Below, piece after piece: positions 52,849-62,998 of a stretch of 64,000 nucleotides of DNA (positions within the stretch are counted from its first letter, which is position 1; each line of letters begins with the position of its first letter). Both the position numbers and the translations under genes were made by a program. The stretch covers positions 434,001 to 498,000 of the forward strand of contig NZ_CP040932.1 in NCBI RefSeq assembly GCF_006351965.1. Reading direction: 5' to 3'. The stretch comes from Oceanicola sp. D3. Lineage in GTDB: Bacteria > Pseudomonadota > Alphaproteobacteria > Rhodobacterales > Rhodobacteraceae. A model generated the notes under the pieces. That model made no database searches. It had not been told where the DNA came from and saw only the letters and a list, made by a program, of their open reading frames with translations.

Positions 52849-52899
52849 GCGCTCCGGTGGCGGGCGAGGCCTTGGGCCGGAACCCCAGCGAGGAAAGGC

Positions 52900-52928
52900 T
52901 TGAACGCCCCGCCCGCCGCCGCTATACG
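52900..52928 (+). promoter_or_regulatory. Candidate promoter restarting the spc operon at rplO
   Basis: TTGAAC at 52900-52905, 17-base spacer, TATACG at 52923-52928. The -10 is identical to that of the str promoter. It lies right after the inserted genes and 93 bases before rplO. Confidence 0.65.
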
Positions 52929-53020
52929 CCCCCGGTGGCCGAAAGGCCTGATTCACCAACCAAGAAACGCCGTGGCCGCCCATTTCGCTTCGGGGGCGCG
53001 TCCGGCCAAGGAGAAGCGAT

Positions 53021-53494
53021 ATGAAACTCAATGAACTCCGTCCCGCCGACGGCTCCACCCATTCCAAAAAGCGCGTGGGCCGTGGACCCGGTTCCGGCAA
53101 GGGTAAAACCGCCGGTCGTGGTATCAAAGGTCAGAAGTCCCGTTCGGGTGTGGCCATCAACGGCTACGAGGGCGGCCAGATGCCGATCTACCAGCGTCTG
53201 CCCAAGCGCGGCTTCAACAAGCCGAACCGCAAGCAGTTCGCCGTGGTCAACCTCGGCCTGATCCAGAAATTCATCGACGCGGGCAAGCTTGAAGCCGGTT
53301 CCATCGACGAAGACGCGCTGGTGGCTTCGGGCCTCGTGCGCCGCAAGCTCGATGGCGTTCGCATCCTCGCCAAGGGTGAGCTGACTGCGAAAGTCGCGCT
53401 CAACGTGACCGGCGCTTCCAAGTCGGCCATCGAGGCCGTCGAGAAGGCTGGCGGCTCGCTTTCGGTCGCAGCCGCGGCGCAGGCTTCCGAGTAA
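53021..53494 (+). CDS. rplO: 50S ribosomal protein L15
   Basis: 157 residues: [20 protein letters not shown], then the glycine-rich [20 protein letters not shown]. First ribosomal gene after the rpmD-rplO break. GGAGAAGCGAT precedes the ATG. Confidence 0.98.
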   Translation: MKLNELRPADGSTHSKKRVGRGPGSGKGKTAGRGIKGQKSRSGVAINGYEGGQMPIYQRLPKRGFNKPNRKQFAVVNLGLIQKFIDAGKLEAGSIDEDALVASGLVRRKLDGVRILAKGELTAKVALNVTGASKSAIEAVEKAGGSLSVAAAAQASE

Positions 53495-53601
53495 ACGGTT
53501 GTCGCTGGCGGCGCAGGCCCCTACATGGCTAATGACATACATGCGCCGCCGGTCCTGACAGGGCCCGGCGGCGCATCGGCATAACGAAAAGAGCACACTC
53601 C

Positions 53602-54977
<1,376 letters not shown>

Positions 54978-54981
<4 letters not shown>

Positions 54982-55559
54982 ACATTATACTTCTCGGACC
55001 GCCGGGCGCGGGCAAGGGCACACAAGCCAAGATCCTCGTCGAGAGCGAAGGCATGGTGCAGCTTTCCACCGGTGACATGCTGCGCGCCGCGCGCACATCG
55101 GGCACCGAAATGGGCAAGCGCGTCGCCGAGGTGATGGACCGCGGAGACCTGGTGACCGACGAGATCGTCATCGGCCTTATCCGTGAAAAGCTCGAAGAGG
55201 CCCCCGAGAAGAGCTACATCTTCGACGGCTTCCCCCGCACCCTCAAGCAGGCCGATGCGCTTGGCGAATTGCTGGCCGAGTTTGGCCAGCCGCTCGACGT
55301 GGCGCTGGAGCTGCGGGTGAACGACGAGGCGCTGGTGGAGCGCATCCTCAACCGCGCCCGCGAGGCCGTAGCCGCCGGCGGCGAAGCCCGCGCGGATGAC
55401 AACGAGGAAAGCCTCAAGACCCGCCTGCTCGCCTACTACAAGATGACCTCGCCACTAGTTGGCTACTACTACGCCAAGGGCCTCTACGCCCGCACCGATG
55501 GCCTCGCGCCGATCGAAGAGGTCTCGAAAGGCGTGCGCGAGAAGCTGGGCCTGGCTTGA
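54978..55559 (+). CDS. adk: Adenylate kinase
   Basis: 193 residues. P-loop [15 protein letters not shown]-binding [16 protein letters not shown]. The LID region is short (residues about 133-142) and has no zinc cysteines, the usual alphaproteobacterial form. It balances ATP, ADP and AMP. Coupled to secY by an ATGA overlap. The alpha operon normally follows directly; here a foreign-looking gene intervenes. Confidence 0.98.
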
Positions 55560-55631
55560 CGGCACCGAGTCAGCTGGCCCGACCTTCAGGCTTGTTGCCA
55601 GCGGCGTCCGACAATTCAGAGGAGGGGCATA

Positions 55632-55976
55632 GTGAACGGTGTCCCAAAAGGCTTGCAACTCGATGCAGACCGATTTGAGTCTGCCTCGCGTATGATGCGC
55701 ATCCGGATGAGAGAAAGTGCCGAGGTGTTACTCGGTTTGGCGGTTGTTGGATTTCTGTCCGCCGTGCTTTCAACTGAAGGTCCATACATCAGAGGGCTCA
55801 CGAGCGGTCTAACCTTAGCTTTCGTGATCTATACACTTGTAGAGTGGATCGAAGCTCGACGGCATCGGAAAGAGGCCGAGCGCATCGCGGAACTGTTCGA
55901 GCGGAACGGCTATTGGATTCATTTCGACAATGGCGAAGTCAGGGTGGCACCTTTGCATAATACGAACCACCGATAG
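55632..55976 (+). CDS. Hypothetical membrane protein, probable recent insertion
   Basis: 114 residues starting at a GTG with GGAGG nine bases upstream. Two hydrophobic helices in the middle (AEVLLGLAVVGFLSAVL and GLTSGLTLAFVIYTLV), a charged helix (EARRHRKEAERIAELFERN) and a C-terminal beta strand part. No family recognised. Base and codon use are visibly more AT-rich than in the neighbours (many ATA, CTA, TTA, AGA codons), which suggests transfer. It lies between adk and rpsM. Confidence 0.65.
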   Translation: MNGVPKGLQLDADRFESASRMMRIRMRESAEVLLGLAVVGFLSAVLSTEGPYIRGLTSGLTLAFVIYTLVEWIEARRHRKEAERIAELFERNGYWIHFDNGEVRVAPLHNTNHR

Positions 55977-56337
55977 ATTGCGTAGCTACGTAGCTGGTTT
56001 TGGGACCGCGCGCTCCAAGCTTATTGGTAGGCGGGGCTTGTCACATTATTAGCTTGCCGGATAATTTGGTTTGTCAGGACGTTCGGAGCAGGCTTCCCTC
56101 AGTCGGGATTTTGCTGCATCCTGCCCGAGAGAGCGGCGCCCGACACGTCGGGATTGACAAATCCTGAACGTGCCCTTGACGCGCCGCCCAAATCCCCTTA
56201 CTTGGGCGCTTCTCAACCGGGAATCGCCTGTCGCGACTCGGATGAGCCACCCATCGGCCCGAGGGCGCAAACCCTTCGGGCCTCTGTTGTGAAAAAAGGT
56301 TCTGGCAGCACGGAACCGCAACCGAAGGAAGACCATT
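55977..56337 (+). promoter_or_regulatory. Gene-free region before rpsM, probable alpha-operon promoter
   Basis: 361 bases with no gene I can support. The left part is AT-richer, like the preceding gene. TTGACA at 56154 and TTGACG at 56176 are -35-like; the best -10 after the second is TTACTT at 56198, a weak match. The S13 ribosome site AAGGAAG lies at the right end. Confidence 0.35.
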
Positions 56338-56706
56338 TTGGCCCGTATCGCTGGGGTTAACATCCCGACTGCTAAGCGCGTTCCGATCGCGCTCACCTAC
56401 ATCCACGGCATTGGCAACGATTCCGCCCGCAAAATCTGCGAGGCCGTTGGCATCGACCTGACCCGCCGCGTGAACGAACTGTCTGACGCCGAAGTGCTCG
56501 CCGTGCGCGAACACATCGACGCCAACTACACCGTCGAAGGCGACCTTCGCCGCGACGTGCAGATGAACGTCAAGCGCCTGATGGACCTCGGCTGCTACCG
56601 CGGCCTGCGCCATCGTCGCAACCTCCCGGTGCGCGGTCAGCGGACCCACACCAACGCTCGCACCCGCAAAGGCCCCGCAAAGGCCATTGCCGGCAAGAAG
56701 AAATAA
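56338..56706 (+). CDS. rpsM: 30S ribosomal protein S13
   Basis: 122 residues starting at a TTG codon (56338-56340) preceded by AAGGAAG; the product then begins [20 protein letters not shown] as in all homologues and there is no ATG nearby. C-terminal [20 protein letters not shown] is typical. First gene of the alpha operon. The TTG start may lower translation or be a control point. Confidence 0.97.
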   Translation: MARIAGVNIPTAKRVPIALTYIHGIGNDSARKICEAVGIDLTRRVNELSDAEVLAVREHIDANYTVEGDLRRDVQMNVKRLMDLGCYRGLRHRRNLPVRGQRTHTNARTRKGPAKAIAGKKK

Positions 56707-56721
56707 GGGAGGGCTGCACAG

Positions 56722-57111
56722 ATGGCACGTGATACCCGCCGCACGAAGAAGAAGGTTTCCAAGAACATCGCCGCTGGCGTTGCGCATGTGAACTCTTCGT
56801 TCAACAACACCAAGATCCTCATCTCCGACGTTCAGGGCAATGCAATCGCATGGTCCTCCGCCGGTACGATGGGCTTCAAGGGCTCCCGGAAGTCGACCCC
56901 CTACGCCGCCCAGATGGCTGCTGAGGATGCCGGCAAAAAAGCACAGGACCACGGCGTGAAAACGCTTGAGGTTGAGGTGCAGGGCCCCGGCTCGGGCCGC
57001 GAAAGCGCGCTGCGTGCGCTGGCGGCTGTCGGGTTCAACATCACCTCGATCCGTGATGTCACCCCGATCGCCCACAACGGCTGCCGCCCGCCGAAGCGTC
57101 GCCGGGTCTGA
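56722..57111 (+). CDS. rpsK: 30S ribosomal protein S11
   Basis: 129 residues: [20 protein letters not shown] and the C-terminal [18 protein letters not shown]. Lies on the platform of the 30S subunit. GGGAGGGCTGCACAG precedes the start. Confidence 0.98.
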   Translation: MARDTRRTKKKVSKNIAAGVAHVNSSFNNTKILISDVQGNAIAWSSAGTMGFKGSRKSTPYAAQMAAEDAGKKAQDHGVKTLEVEVQGPGSGRESALRALAAVGFNITSIRDVTPIAHNGCRPPKRRRV

Positions 57112-57219
57112 ATTGAGCACATTCTGCCGGGGGGCCGAGGCCGCCCGGCATGTCATTTTATCCTCGGGCGTTCGCAGGCAGGGACATGGGCTGCGAACTG
57201 GTATGGAGGCGACATACAC

Positions 57220-58236
57220 ATGATCCACAAAAACTGGCAGGAACTCATCAAACCCACGCAGCTTGACGTGAAGCCGGGCAATGACCCCGCGCGTCAGGCC
57301 ACCGTCGTGGCTGAACCGCTGGAGCGGGGCTTCGGCCTGACGCTCGGCAACGCGCTGCGCCGCGTGCTGCTCTCCTCGCTGCAAGGCGCGGCGATCACCA
57401 GCGTTCAGATCGACAACGTGCTGCATGAGTTTTCCTCCATTGCAGGCGTCCGCGAGGACGTCACCGACGTGGTGCTCAACCTCAAGGGCGTCGCCATCCG
57501 TATGGAAGTTGACGGGCCCAAGCGCGTTTCGATCTCGGCCAAGGGCCCGGGCGTCGTGACCGCTGCCGACATTTCGGAAAGCGCAGGCATCGAGGTTCTG
57601 AACAAGGAACACGTGATCTGCCACCTCGATGACGGTGCCGATCTCTACGTCGAGCTGACCGTGAACACCGGCAAAGGCTACGTGGCGGCTGACAAGAACC
57701 GCCCCGAAGACGCGCCCATCGGCCTGATCCCGATCGACGCGATCTACTCGCCGGTCAAGAAGGTGTCTTACGATGTGCAGCCCACCCGTGAGGGCCAGGT
57801 GCTGGACTATGACAAGCTGACGCTGAAGCTCGAAACCGACGGTTCGGTGACGCCGGATGACGCCGTGGCCTTTGCCGCCCGCATCCTGCAGGACCAGCTC
57901 TCGATCTTCGTCAACTTCGACGAGCCCGAGGCCGCTGGCCGCCAGGACGAGGACGATGGCCTCGAGTTCAACCCGCTTCTGCTGAAGAAGGTGGACGAGC
58001 TGGAGCTTTCGGTGCGGTCTGCGAACTGCCTGAAGAACGACAACATCGTTTACATCGGCGACCTGATCCAGAAGACCGAAGCCGAGATGCTCCGCACCCC
58101 GAACTTCGGCCGCAAGTCGCTGAACGAGATCAAAGAGGTTCTCTCGGGCATGGGCCTGCACCTCGGCATGGACGTCGAAGAGTGGCCGCCGGAGAACATC
58201 GAAGATCTGGCCAAGAAGTTCGAAGACCAGTTCTGA
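57220..58236 (+). CDS. rpoA: DNA-directed RNA polymerase subunit alpha
   Basis: 338 residues. The N-terminal dimerisation domain has [20 protein letters not shown] and [19 protein letters not shown]; the C-terminal domain that touches UP elements and activators has [20 protein letters not shown] and [19 protein letters not shown]. Alpha operon member; a 10-bp hairpin separates it from rplQ. rpsD, which sits between rpsK and rpoA in enterobacteria, is absent, as usual in this class. Confidence 0.99.
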   Translation: MIHKNWQELIKPTQLDVKPGNDPARQATVVAEPLERGFGLTLGNALRRVLLSSLQGAAITSVQIDNVLHEFSSIAGVREDVTDVVLNLKGVAIRMEVDGPKRVSISAKGPGVVTAADISESAGIEVLNKEHVICHLDDGADLYVELTVNTGKGYVAADKNRPEDAPIGLIPIDAIYSPVKKVSYDVQPTREGQVLDYDKLTLKLETDGSVTPDDAVAFAARILQDQLSIFVNFDEPEAAGRQDEDDGLEFNPLLLKKVDELELSVRSANCLKNDNIVYIGDLIQKTEAEMLRTPNFGRKSLNEIKEVLSGMGLHLGMDVEEWPPENIEDLAKKFEDQF

Positions 58237-58242
58237 GAATTC

Positions 58243-58268
58243 GTGGGGTGCGCTCCGGCGCGCCCCAC
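58243..58268 (+). other. Hairpin between rpoA and rplQ
   Basis: Ten-bp stem GTGGGGTGCG / CGCGCCCCAC (one G-T pair), loop CTCCGG, no T run. Likely an RNA-stability or processing stem. Confidence 0.5.
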
Positions 58269-58367
58269 ATACGACCCGGGCATTCTGCCCCAAGGAGAGC
58301 CGTCGCTACGCACGCCGGCCAGACAAAGCAAAACAGCCCGTAGAGGGCACCTTTTAGGAGAAGAAAC

Positions 58368-58784
58368 ATGCGTCACGCCCGCGGATACCGCCGCCTGAAT
58401 CGCACCCACGAGCACCGCAAGGCGCTCTTTGCCAACATGGCCGGCTCGCTCATCGAGCATGAACAGATCAAAACCACTCTGCCGAAAGCCAAAGAGCTGA
58501 AGCGGATCATGGACAAGCTCATCACCCTCGGCAAACGCGGCGATCTGCACGCCCGCCGTCAGGCATCCTCGCGCCTCAAGCAGGACGCCTACGTTGCCAA
58601 GCTCTTCGAAGTGCTCGGCCCGCGCTACGCCGAGCGCACCGGCGGCTACACCCGCGTGCTGAAGGCCGGCTTCCGCTACGGTGACATGGCCCCGATGGCC
58701 ATCATCGAGCTGGTCGACCGCGACGTGGACGCCAAGGGCGCCGCCGACAAGGCCCGCCTTGAGGCTGAAGAAGCCACCGAATAA
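58368..58784 (+). CDS. rplQ: 50S ribosomal protein L17
   Basis: 138 residues: [20 protein letters not shown] and [20 protein letters not shown]. The C-terminal 20 residues are an extra Ala/Glu tail. Last gene of the ribosomal cluster, closed by a strong terminator. Confidence 0.98.
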   Translation: MRHARGYRRLNRTHEHRKALFANMAGSLIEHEQIKTTLPKAKELKRIMDKLITLGKRGDLHARRQASSRLKQDAYVAKLFEVLGPRYAERTGGYTRVLKAGFRYGDMAPMAIIELVDRDVDAKGAADKARLEAEEATE

Positions 58785-58808
58785 AGCCGCGCGACCACAC
58801 CGAACACG

Positions 58809-58842
58809 AAAAGGCCCGCATGGTTCTCATGCGGGCCTTTTT
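58809..58842 (+). terminator. Terminator after rplQ
   Basis: Twelve-bp stem AAGGCCCGCATG / CATGCGGGCCTT with loop GTTCT, an A run before and TTTTT after. Ends the alpha operon. Confidence 0.93.
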
Positions 58843-58896
58843 CTGTGTTCCGCCTTGGTCGCGGCGAAGCGGGGTTCTCCTCGCTTCGAAAGCGCT

Positions 58897-59067
58897 TCAG
58901 GCTGCGTGGCCTACCCCGGGCGATTCTCCGGCGGCCAGTTTTTCGATGAGGGACAGGATTTGCCCATCTGCCACAGGCGTCGATCCGATAAATTCCAACA
59001 GATCGGCGCGAAGCAGGACGGGCAGCCTCATGAGCTGCGCAAAGGTTTCCGGCTTCATTTGTTGCAT
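58897..59067 (-). CDS. Small protein divergent from luxR
   Basis: 56 residues: MQQMKPETFAQLMRLPVLLR, then ADLLEFIGSTPVADGQILSL and an Ala/Gly tail. GGAG lies ten bases before the ATG at 59065-59067. It looks like a compact helical soluble protein. No family recognised. It lies between the rplQ terminator and luxR, 79 bases from the luxR start, so the two genes share a promoter region. A possible modulator of the quorum-sensing pair, by position only. Confidence 0.5.
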   Translation of the reverse strand: MQQMKPETFAQLMRLPVLLRADLLEFIGSTPVADGQILSLIEKLAAGESPGVGHAA

Positions 59068-59112
59068 TCAACAACACTCCATTCGGTGTGTTCACTGGGG
59101 CTCAATTTAAGG

Positions 59113-59152
59113 TTGACTGGATTTGTGGCAACTTGTCTAAAAAGACATGTCT
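59113..59152 (+). promoter_or_regulatory. luxR promoter and palindrome at the start codon
   Basis: TTGACT at 59113-59118, 17-base spacer, TCTAAA at 59136-59141. The expected transcription start falls at or next to the ATG (59147), so the mRNA may be leaderless; no ribosome site is seen. A perfect ten-base palindrome AGACATGTCT (59143-59152) covers the start codon. Confidence 0.5.
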
Positions 59153-59758
59153 GACAAACAAAGGATTGATAGGGAACTCGCGGCCCTCAGCAAACTGGCC
59201 CCTGCTGGGTACCACGCCGGATTACATATTCGGTTCGCTTCTCCGCTTGTTACCTTTCAAACTTACAATCAGGCATGGACCGATCATTATACTGCGCAGG
59301 CTTACGTCATGCGTGATCCGATGATCGCCTGGGGGTTTTCCACAGAAGGGGAAACGCGGTGGAGTGAACTGGAATTGCCGGACCCATTCGGCATTCTGGA
59401 AGAAGCCGCGGAGTTTGGCCTGAAGTACGGGGTGCAGGTTTCTTGTGGCCCGATTTCTTCACGCACCATTGCAGGAGCAGCGCGAGCAGACCGCGAATTT
59501 GAAGCGGATGAGATGGCCGAGATCGGCAAGATCATTCGCAGGCTGCACGACCTGACAGAGCCTCCGGAAAGTTTGACCCAGGCACAGATAGATGCTCTGC
59601 GCCTGATTGCAGCAGGGGATCGTCACACTGCTGCAGCTGCCAAACTCAACATCTCCGAAAGCGCGCTCAAGGCCCGCCTCACCGCCGCACGGGAAAGGCT
59701 TCGCGCCCGCACCACGGCCGAGGCGCTCCAGCGGGCCAAGGAATACAGACTGCTCTAG
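59147..59758 (+). CDS. LuxR-family quorum-sensing regulator
   Basis: 203 residues, a little short for LuxR (about 230-250). The N-terminal autoinducer-binding domain shows the pattern AWTDHYTAQAYVMRDPMIAW, with the Trp, Tyr and Asp that hold the acyl-homoserine lactone. The C-terminal GerE helix-turn-helix is LTQAQIDALRLIAAGDRHTA followed by AAAKLNISESALKARLTAAR. It lies 68 bases upstream of a luxI-type synthase, so it is probably the cognate receptor. Confidence 0.88.
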   Translation: MSDKQRIDRELAALSKLAPAGYHAGLHIRFASPLVTFQTYNQAWTDHYTAQAYVMRDPMIAWGFSTEGETRWSELELPDPFGILEEAAEFGLKYGVQVSCGPISSRTIAGAARADREFEADEMAEIGKIIRRLHDLTEPPESLTQAQIDALRLIAAGDRHTAAAAKLNISESALKARLTAARERLRARTTAEALQRAKEYRLL

Positions 59759-59826
59759 CGTGCCGACCTCTCCTGCTAGGCGCAGGGCTTGCTTTACCAA
59801 CCACCCAAGCAAGCAGGAGAAATGCG

Positions 59827-60414
59827 ATGCAAACCACCACCCTCTCTTTCGCCAACCTTCACAACCACGGCGAACTCTTTGCCAACCTTTTTCGCGCCCG
59901 AAAACAAAGCTTTATCGTGCAGAACAACTGGGATCTGCCCGAGGCGATGGGCATGGAATTCGACCAGTACGACACCCCCGCCTCGCGTTGGGTTGCCGTG
60001 CATGACGGCACCGAGATTCTTGCCGGTATCCGGCTGACGCCCACCACGGCGCGCTGCGGCATCTACAGCTACATGATCCGCGATGCGCAAAGGCAGCTGC
60101 TCGATACCATCCCCGCCGATCTGCTCGACTACGAAGCCCCGGTTTCTGACACGGTCTGGGAATCGAGCCGCGTCTTCGTCAGCCACACCACGCCGATGAA
60201 CATCCGCCGCCGGGTGCACGCGCATCTGATCATGGAGATGACAAACGCGGCCCGCGAACTGGGCGCATCCGAGGTGCTTGGCCTGATTCCCGCAAACTGG
60301 CCGCGTTGGGCCGGGCGCTGCGGGCTCAAGGCCAAGGCCGCTGGCCGGGTGATGGATTTCGACGGCCATGACAACCAGGTTGTGTCGATCGACCTGCGCG
60401 ACAACATGCACTAA
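59827..60414 (+). CDS. LuxI-family acyl-homoserine lactone synthase
   Basis: 195 residues. Residues typical of the family: R24 and F28 in RARKQSFIVQ, W34 in NNWDLPE, the EFDQYDTP stretch with the catalytic Asp residues, GIRLTPT (Arg) and WESSRVFV (Glu and Arg). It joins an acyl chain from acyl-ACP to S-adenosylmethionine. The conserved Phe-Phe/Thr region is seen in GLIPANWPRWAGRCG. AGGAGAAATGCG precedes the start. Chain length cannot be predicted. luxR-luxI here precede rarA and crcB, an order I recall from roseobacters. Confidence 0.88.
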   Translation: MQTTTLSFANLHNHGELFANLFRARKQSFIVQNNWDLPEAMGMEFDQYDTPASRWVAVHDGTEILAGIRLTPTTARCGIYSYMIRDAQRQLLDTIPADLLDYEAPVSDTVWESSRVFVSHTTPMNIRRRVHAHLIMEMTNAARELGASEVLGLIPANWPRWAGRCGLKAKAAGRVMDFDGHDNQVVSIDLRDNMH

Positions 60415-60506
60415 CCCGCGACACCCTTGTCGTGTGCCCGGGGCGGCCCTGCGCTGCCCCGGGCGAAACGCTTCCCCTTGCCCGCGCAACGCCCTACATC
60501 TGGCCC

Positions 60507-61823
60507 ATGGCCGATCTCTTCGACACCTCCGCCTCAGAGCCCGCCGCAGGCAGCGCCCCGCGCCCGCTGGCCGACAGGCTGCGCCCGGCGCGGTTGGAGG
60601 AGGTGATCGGGCAAGAGCATTTGCTTGCCCCCGATGCGCCATTGGGCGCAATGCTCGCCTCGGGCAGCCTCTCGTCACTCATCCTCTGGGGCCCGCCGGG
60701 CGTGGGCAAAACCACCATCGCCCGGTTGCTCGCCCATGAAACCGACCTCGCCTTCGTGCAGATCAGCGCCATCTTCACCGGCGTGCCCGAGCTGCGGAAG
60801 GTCTTTGAAGCGGCCAAGCACCGCCGCAGCAACGGGCAGGGCACGCTGCTCTTCGTCGACGAGATCCACCGGTTCAACAAGGCGCAGCAGGACGGCTTTC
60901 TGCCGCATATGGAAGACGGCACCATCGTGCTCGTCGGGGCAACCACCGAGAACCCGTCTTTCGAGCTCAACGCCGCTATCCTGAGCCGCGCGCAAGTGCT
61001 GGTGCTCAACCGGCTGGACGGCAAGGCGCTCGAAAAGCTGCTGCTGCGCGCCGAGCAGGAGGTGGGCCATGCGCTGCCGCTCACCGGCGAGGCTCGCGAG
61101 AGCCTGCTTGGCATGGCCGATGGCGACGGGCGCGCGCTGCTCAACCTCGTGGAGCAGGTGGCGGGCTGGAAGACCGATACCAAGCTCGACCCGAAGGCGC
61201 TTGCCGCCCGCCTGCAACGCCGCGCCGCGCAATATGACAAATCGGGCGATGGCCATTACAACCTGATCTCCGCCCTGCACAAATCCGTCCGCGGCTCTGA
61301 CCCGGACGCCGCGCTCTACTGGTTCGCCCGGATGCTGGAGGGGGGAGAAGACCCGCGCTTTCTGGCCCGCCGCATCACCCGCATGGCGGTGGAAGACATC
61401 GGCCTTGCTGACCCGGCCGCGCAAACCCACTGCCTGCATGCCTGGGAAGTGTATGAGCGGCTCGGCTCCCCCGAGGGCGAACTGGCGCTGGCGCAAGCGC
61501 TCACCTACATCGCGCTCGCGCCCAAATCCAACGCGGTCTACGTCGCCTACAAGGCCGCCCGCGCCGCTGCCAAGAAAACCGGCTCCGAGCCACCGCCCAA
61601 GCACATCCTCAATGCGCCCACCAAGCTGATGAGCGAGCAGGGCTATGGCGATGGCTACCAATATGACCACGACGCCGAAGACGGCTTTTCGGGGCAAAAC
61701 TACTTCCCCGACACCATGAAGCGCCCGGTCTGGTATCAGCCCGTCGAGCGCGGCTTTGAACGTGAGTTGAAAAAGCGCGTGGAGTGGTTTGCGGGACTCA
61801 GGGCCAAGCGAAACAAAGGCTAA
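60507..61823 (+). CDS. rarA: Replication-associated recombination protein A (MgsA/RarA AAA ATPase)
   Basis: 438 residues. Walker A GPPGVGKTTIAR, Walker B LLFVDEIHRFNKAQQD, sensor 1 VGATTENPSFELN, and the C-terminal tetramerisation part YHYNLISALHKSVRGSD-type (GHYNLISALHKSVRGSDPDA). RarA acts at stalled replication forks. Start MADLFDTSAS chosen at 60507; the open frame goes further upstream without conserved sequence. 92 bases after luxI. Confidence 0.95.
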   Translation: MADLFDTSASEPAAGSAPRPLADRLRPARLEEVIGQEHLLAPDAPLGAMLASGSLSSLILWGPPGVGKTTIARLLAHETDLAFVQISAIFTGVPELRKVFEAAKHRRSNGQGTLLFVDEIHRFNKAQQDGFLPHMEDGTIVLVGATTENPSFELNAAILSRAQVLVLNRLDGKALEKLLLRAEQEVGHALPLTGEARESLLGMADGDGRALLNLVEQVAGWKTDTKLDPKALAARLQRRAAQYDKSGDGHYNLISALHKSVRGSDPDAALYWFARMLEGGEDPRFLARRITRMAVEDIGLADPAAQTHCLHAWEVYERLGSPEGELALAQALTYIALAPKSNAVYVAYKAARAAAKKTGSEPPPKHILNAPTKLMSEQGYGDGYQYDHDAEDGFSGQNYFPDTMKRPVWYQPVERGFERELKKRVEWFAGLRAKRNKG

Positions 61824-62010
61824 GGCCAACCCCCTGTTTCAAAGCCTCTTTTCGGGCATGGCATTTCTGTGCCGGAGTGCACAGTCAGGCCAGTTTCATG
61901 CCGAGACATTACCTTTTGCGCTTCCAATTCACGACACATTTTCCGGATCATTTTGCCATAGTGGAGGGCACCAGGAAGACGCCTCAAGACAGAAGGAAGG
62001 GAAGAGCGAT

Positions 62011-62166
62011 ATGAGTGACGCAACCGGAGTTTACCGCACCACGCATTCGAGCGGTATGGAGGTCGCATTTGTGGACAAGGGTGTGGGAAATCCCATCGGT
62101 ATTCCGCGTGAACGCTACGAAAGCAACGGCTACAAGCCGGCCTTCGAAGAGCTGCCGCAGAAGTAA
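62011..62166 (+). CDS. Small conserved-looking protein of unknown function
   Basis: 51 residues: MSDATGVYRTTHSSGMEVAF, then GNPIGIPRERYESNGYKPAF. GGAAGGGAAGAG precedes the ATG. An upstream in-frame ATG at 61857 would give a longer product but lacks a ribosome site. No family recognised. Followed by a series of strong hairpins (62200-62301). Confidence 0.55.
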   Translation: MSDATGVYRTTHSSGMEVAFVDKGVGNPIGIPRERYESNGYKPAFEELPQK

Positions 62167-62192
62167 CCTGCGAATCTTAGCCTGATATCGAA

Positions 62193-62301
62193 CCGGGCCA
62201 TGGGATTGCTCCAGGAAAGCTCGCCCATGGTCCTGTTTGAAAGCCTGCCAAGTGGCAGGATGCCAGCCGGGTCGTATCTGGCAAGAGAACGACCCGGCTG
62301 G
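62193..62301. terminator. Cluster of three hairpins between convergent genes
   Basis: GGGCCATGGG pairs with CCCATGGTCC (about 62193-62235), CCTGCC with GGCAGG (62244-62259), and a 13-bp stem CCAGCCGGGTCGT / ACGACCCGGCTGG (62263-62301). No T run on either side. A shared 3' end for the 51-residue gene and the Roadblock gene is likely. Confidence 0.5.
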
Positions 62302-62309
62302 AGCCTCGA

Positions 62310-62666
62310 TTACACCTTGATGGTGCCTTCGGTTGTTTTCACCTGAAGGCGCGCCATGCCGAGGTTCGCCTTGGCGCGGTCCAGTGCGACATAGATGAAG
62401 ATGTCGGGGTTGGATGCCAGCGGGCGGATCAGGTGGATCTGGGTGCCCAGCGAGATCAAAATGTCTTCGATCGCGTCTTCGAGGCCCAGCGCCTTCATCG
62501 CGGCATTCTTGGCGCGCACGACTTCCATGTTGGCCGCACCAGCAACCTCAAGATCAAGGCCGCCGTTGCCTTCTTCAGCCGTCAGCATCATGCCGGAGTC
62601 GCTATCGACGAGGCAAGCGCCGATGAAGCCGTCAAGTTTGGTCAGGGATTTAAGGTCGGTACTCAT
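62310..62666 (-). CDS. Roadblock/LC7-like domain protein
   Basis: 118 residues from the ATG at 62664-62666, which has GGAG nine bases upstream; a longer frame starts at 62693. The fold pattern is that of Roadblock/LC7 (MglB-like) proteins: KLDGFIGACLVDSDSGMMLT, then AMKALGLEDAIEDILISLGT and LIRPLASNPDIFIYVALDRA. Such proteins regulate or scaffold small GTPases in bacteria. No GTPase gene lies beside it. The 332 bases upstream to crcB hold its promoter presumably, but no good -35/-10 stood out. Confidence 0.7.
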   Translation of the reverse strand: MSTDLKSLTKLDGFIGACLVDSDSGMMLTAEEGNGGLDLEVAGAANMEVVRAKNAAMKALGLEDAIEDILISLGTQIHLIRPLASNPDIFIYVALDRAKANLGMARLQVKTTEGTIKV

Positions 62667-62998
62667 GTTGGGTAACTCCAGGAAGTGTTTCAATGCCCAA
62701 GATTTGCTCCCCGTTCGTGGCCATAATCGGGCTGGATCATCCGGATAGTAGGGTTTTTGCGATTGGCGGCGAAAACTTGCAAGGCTCTGAAAATTTTAGA
62801 TAAAGTTTAGACAGCGCCGTGCCTGGTGTCTCATTCGCGCCTTCTTTCGGTGTCATTTTCGGTATGTTTCACCGGATGGAGAAACAATCTTTCGCGCCCC
62901 GCCCGAGTCCCCTCGGCGGGCGTTTCAGCGCCCGCGCCGCCGCGTCAGAGCGGCCCTCGCCGCTTGACTCTCCCCCGCCCCCGCGCAAAACCGCGCCC

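Noticed and set aside
62667-62998. Fluoride riboswitch before crcB
   Set aside because: The conserved pseudoknot motifs of that riboswitch are not visible in the 332-base gap.
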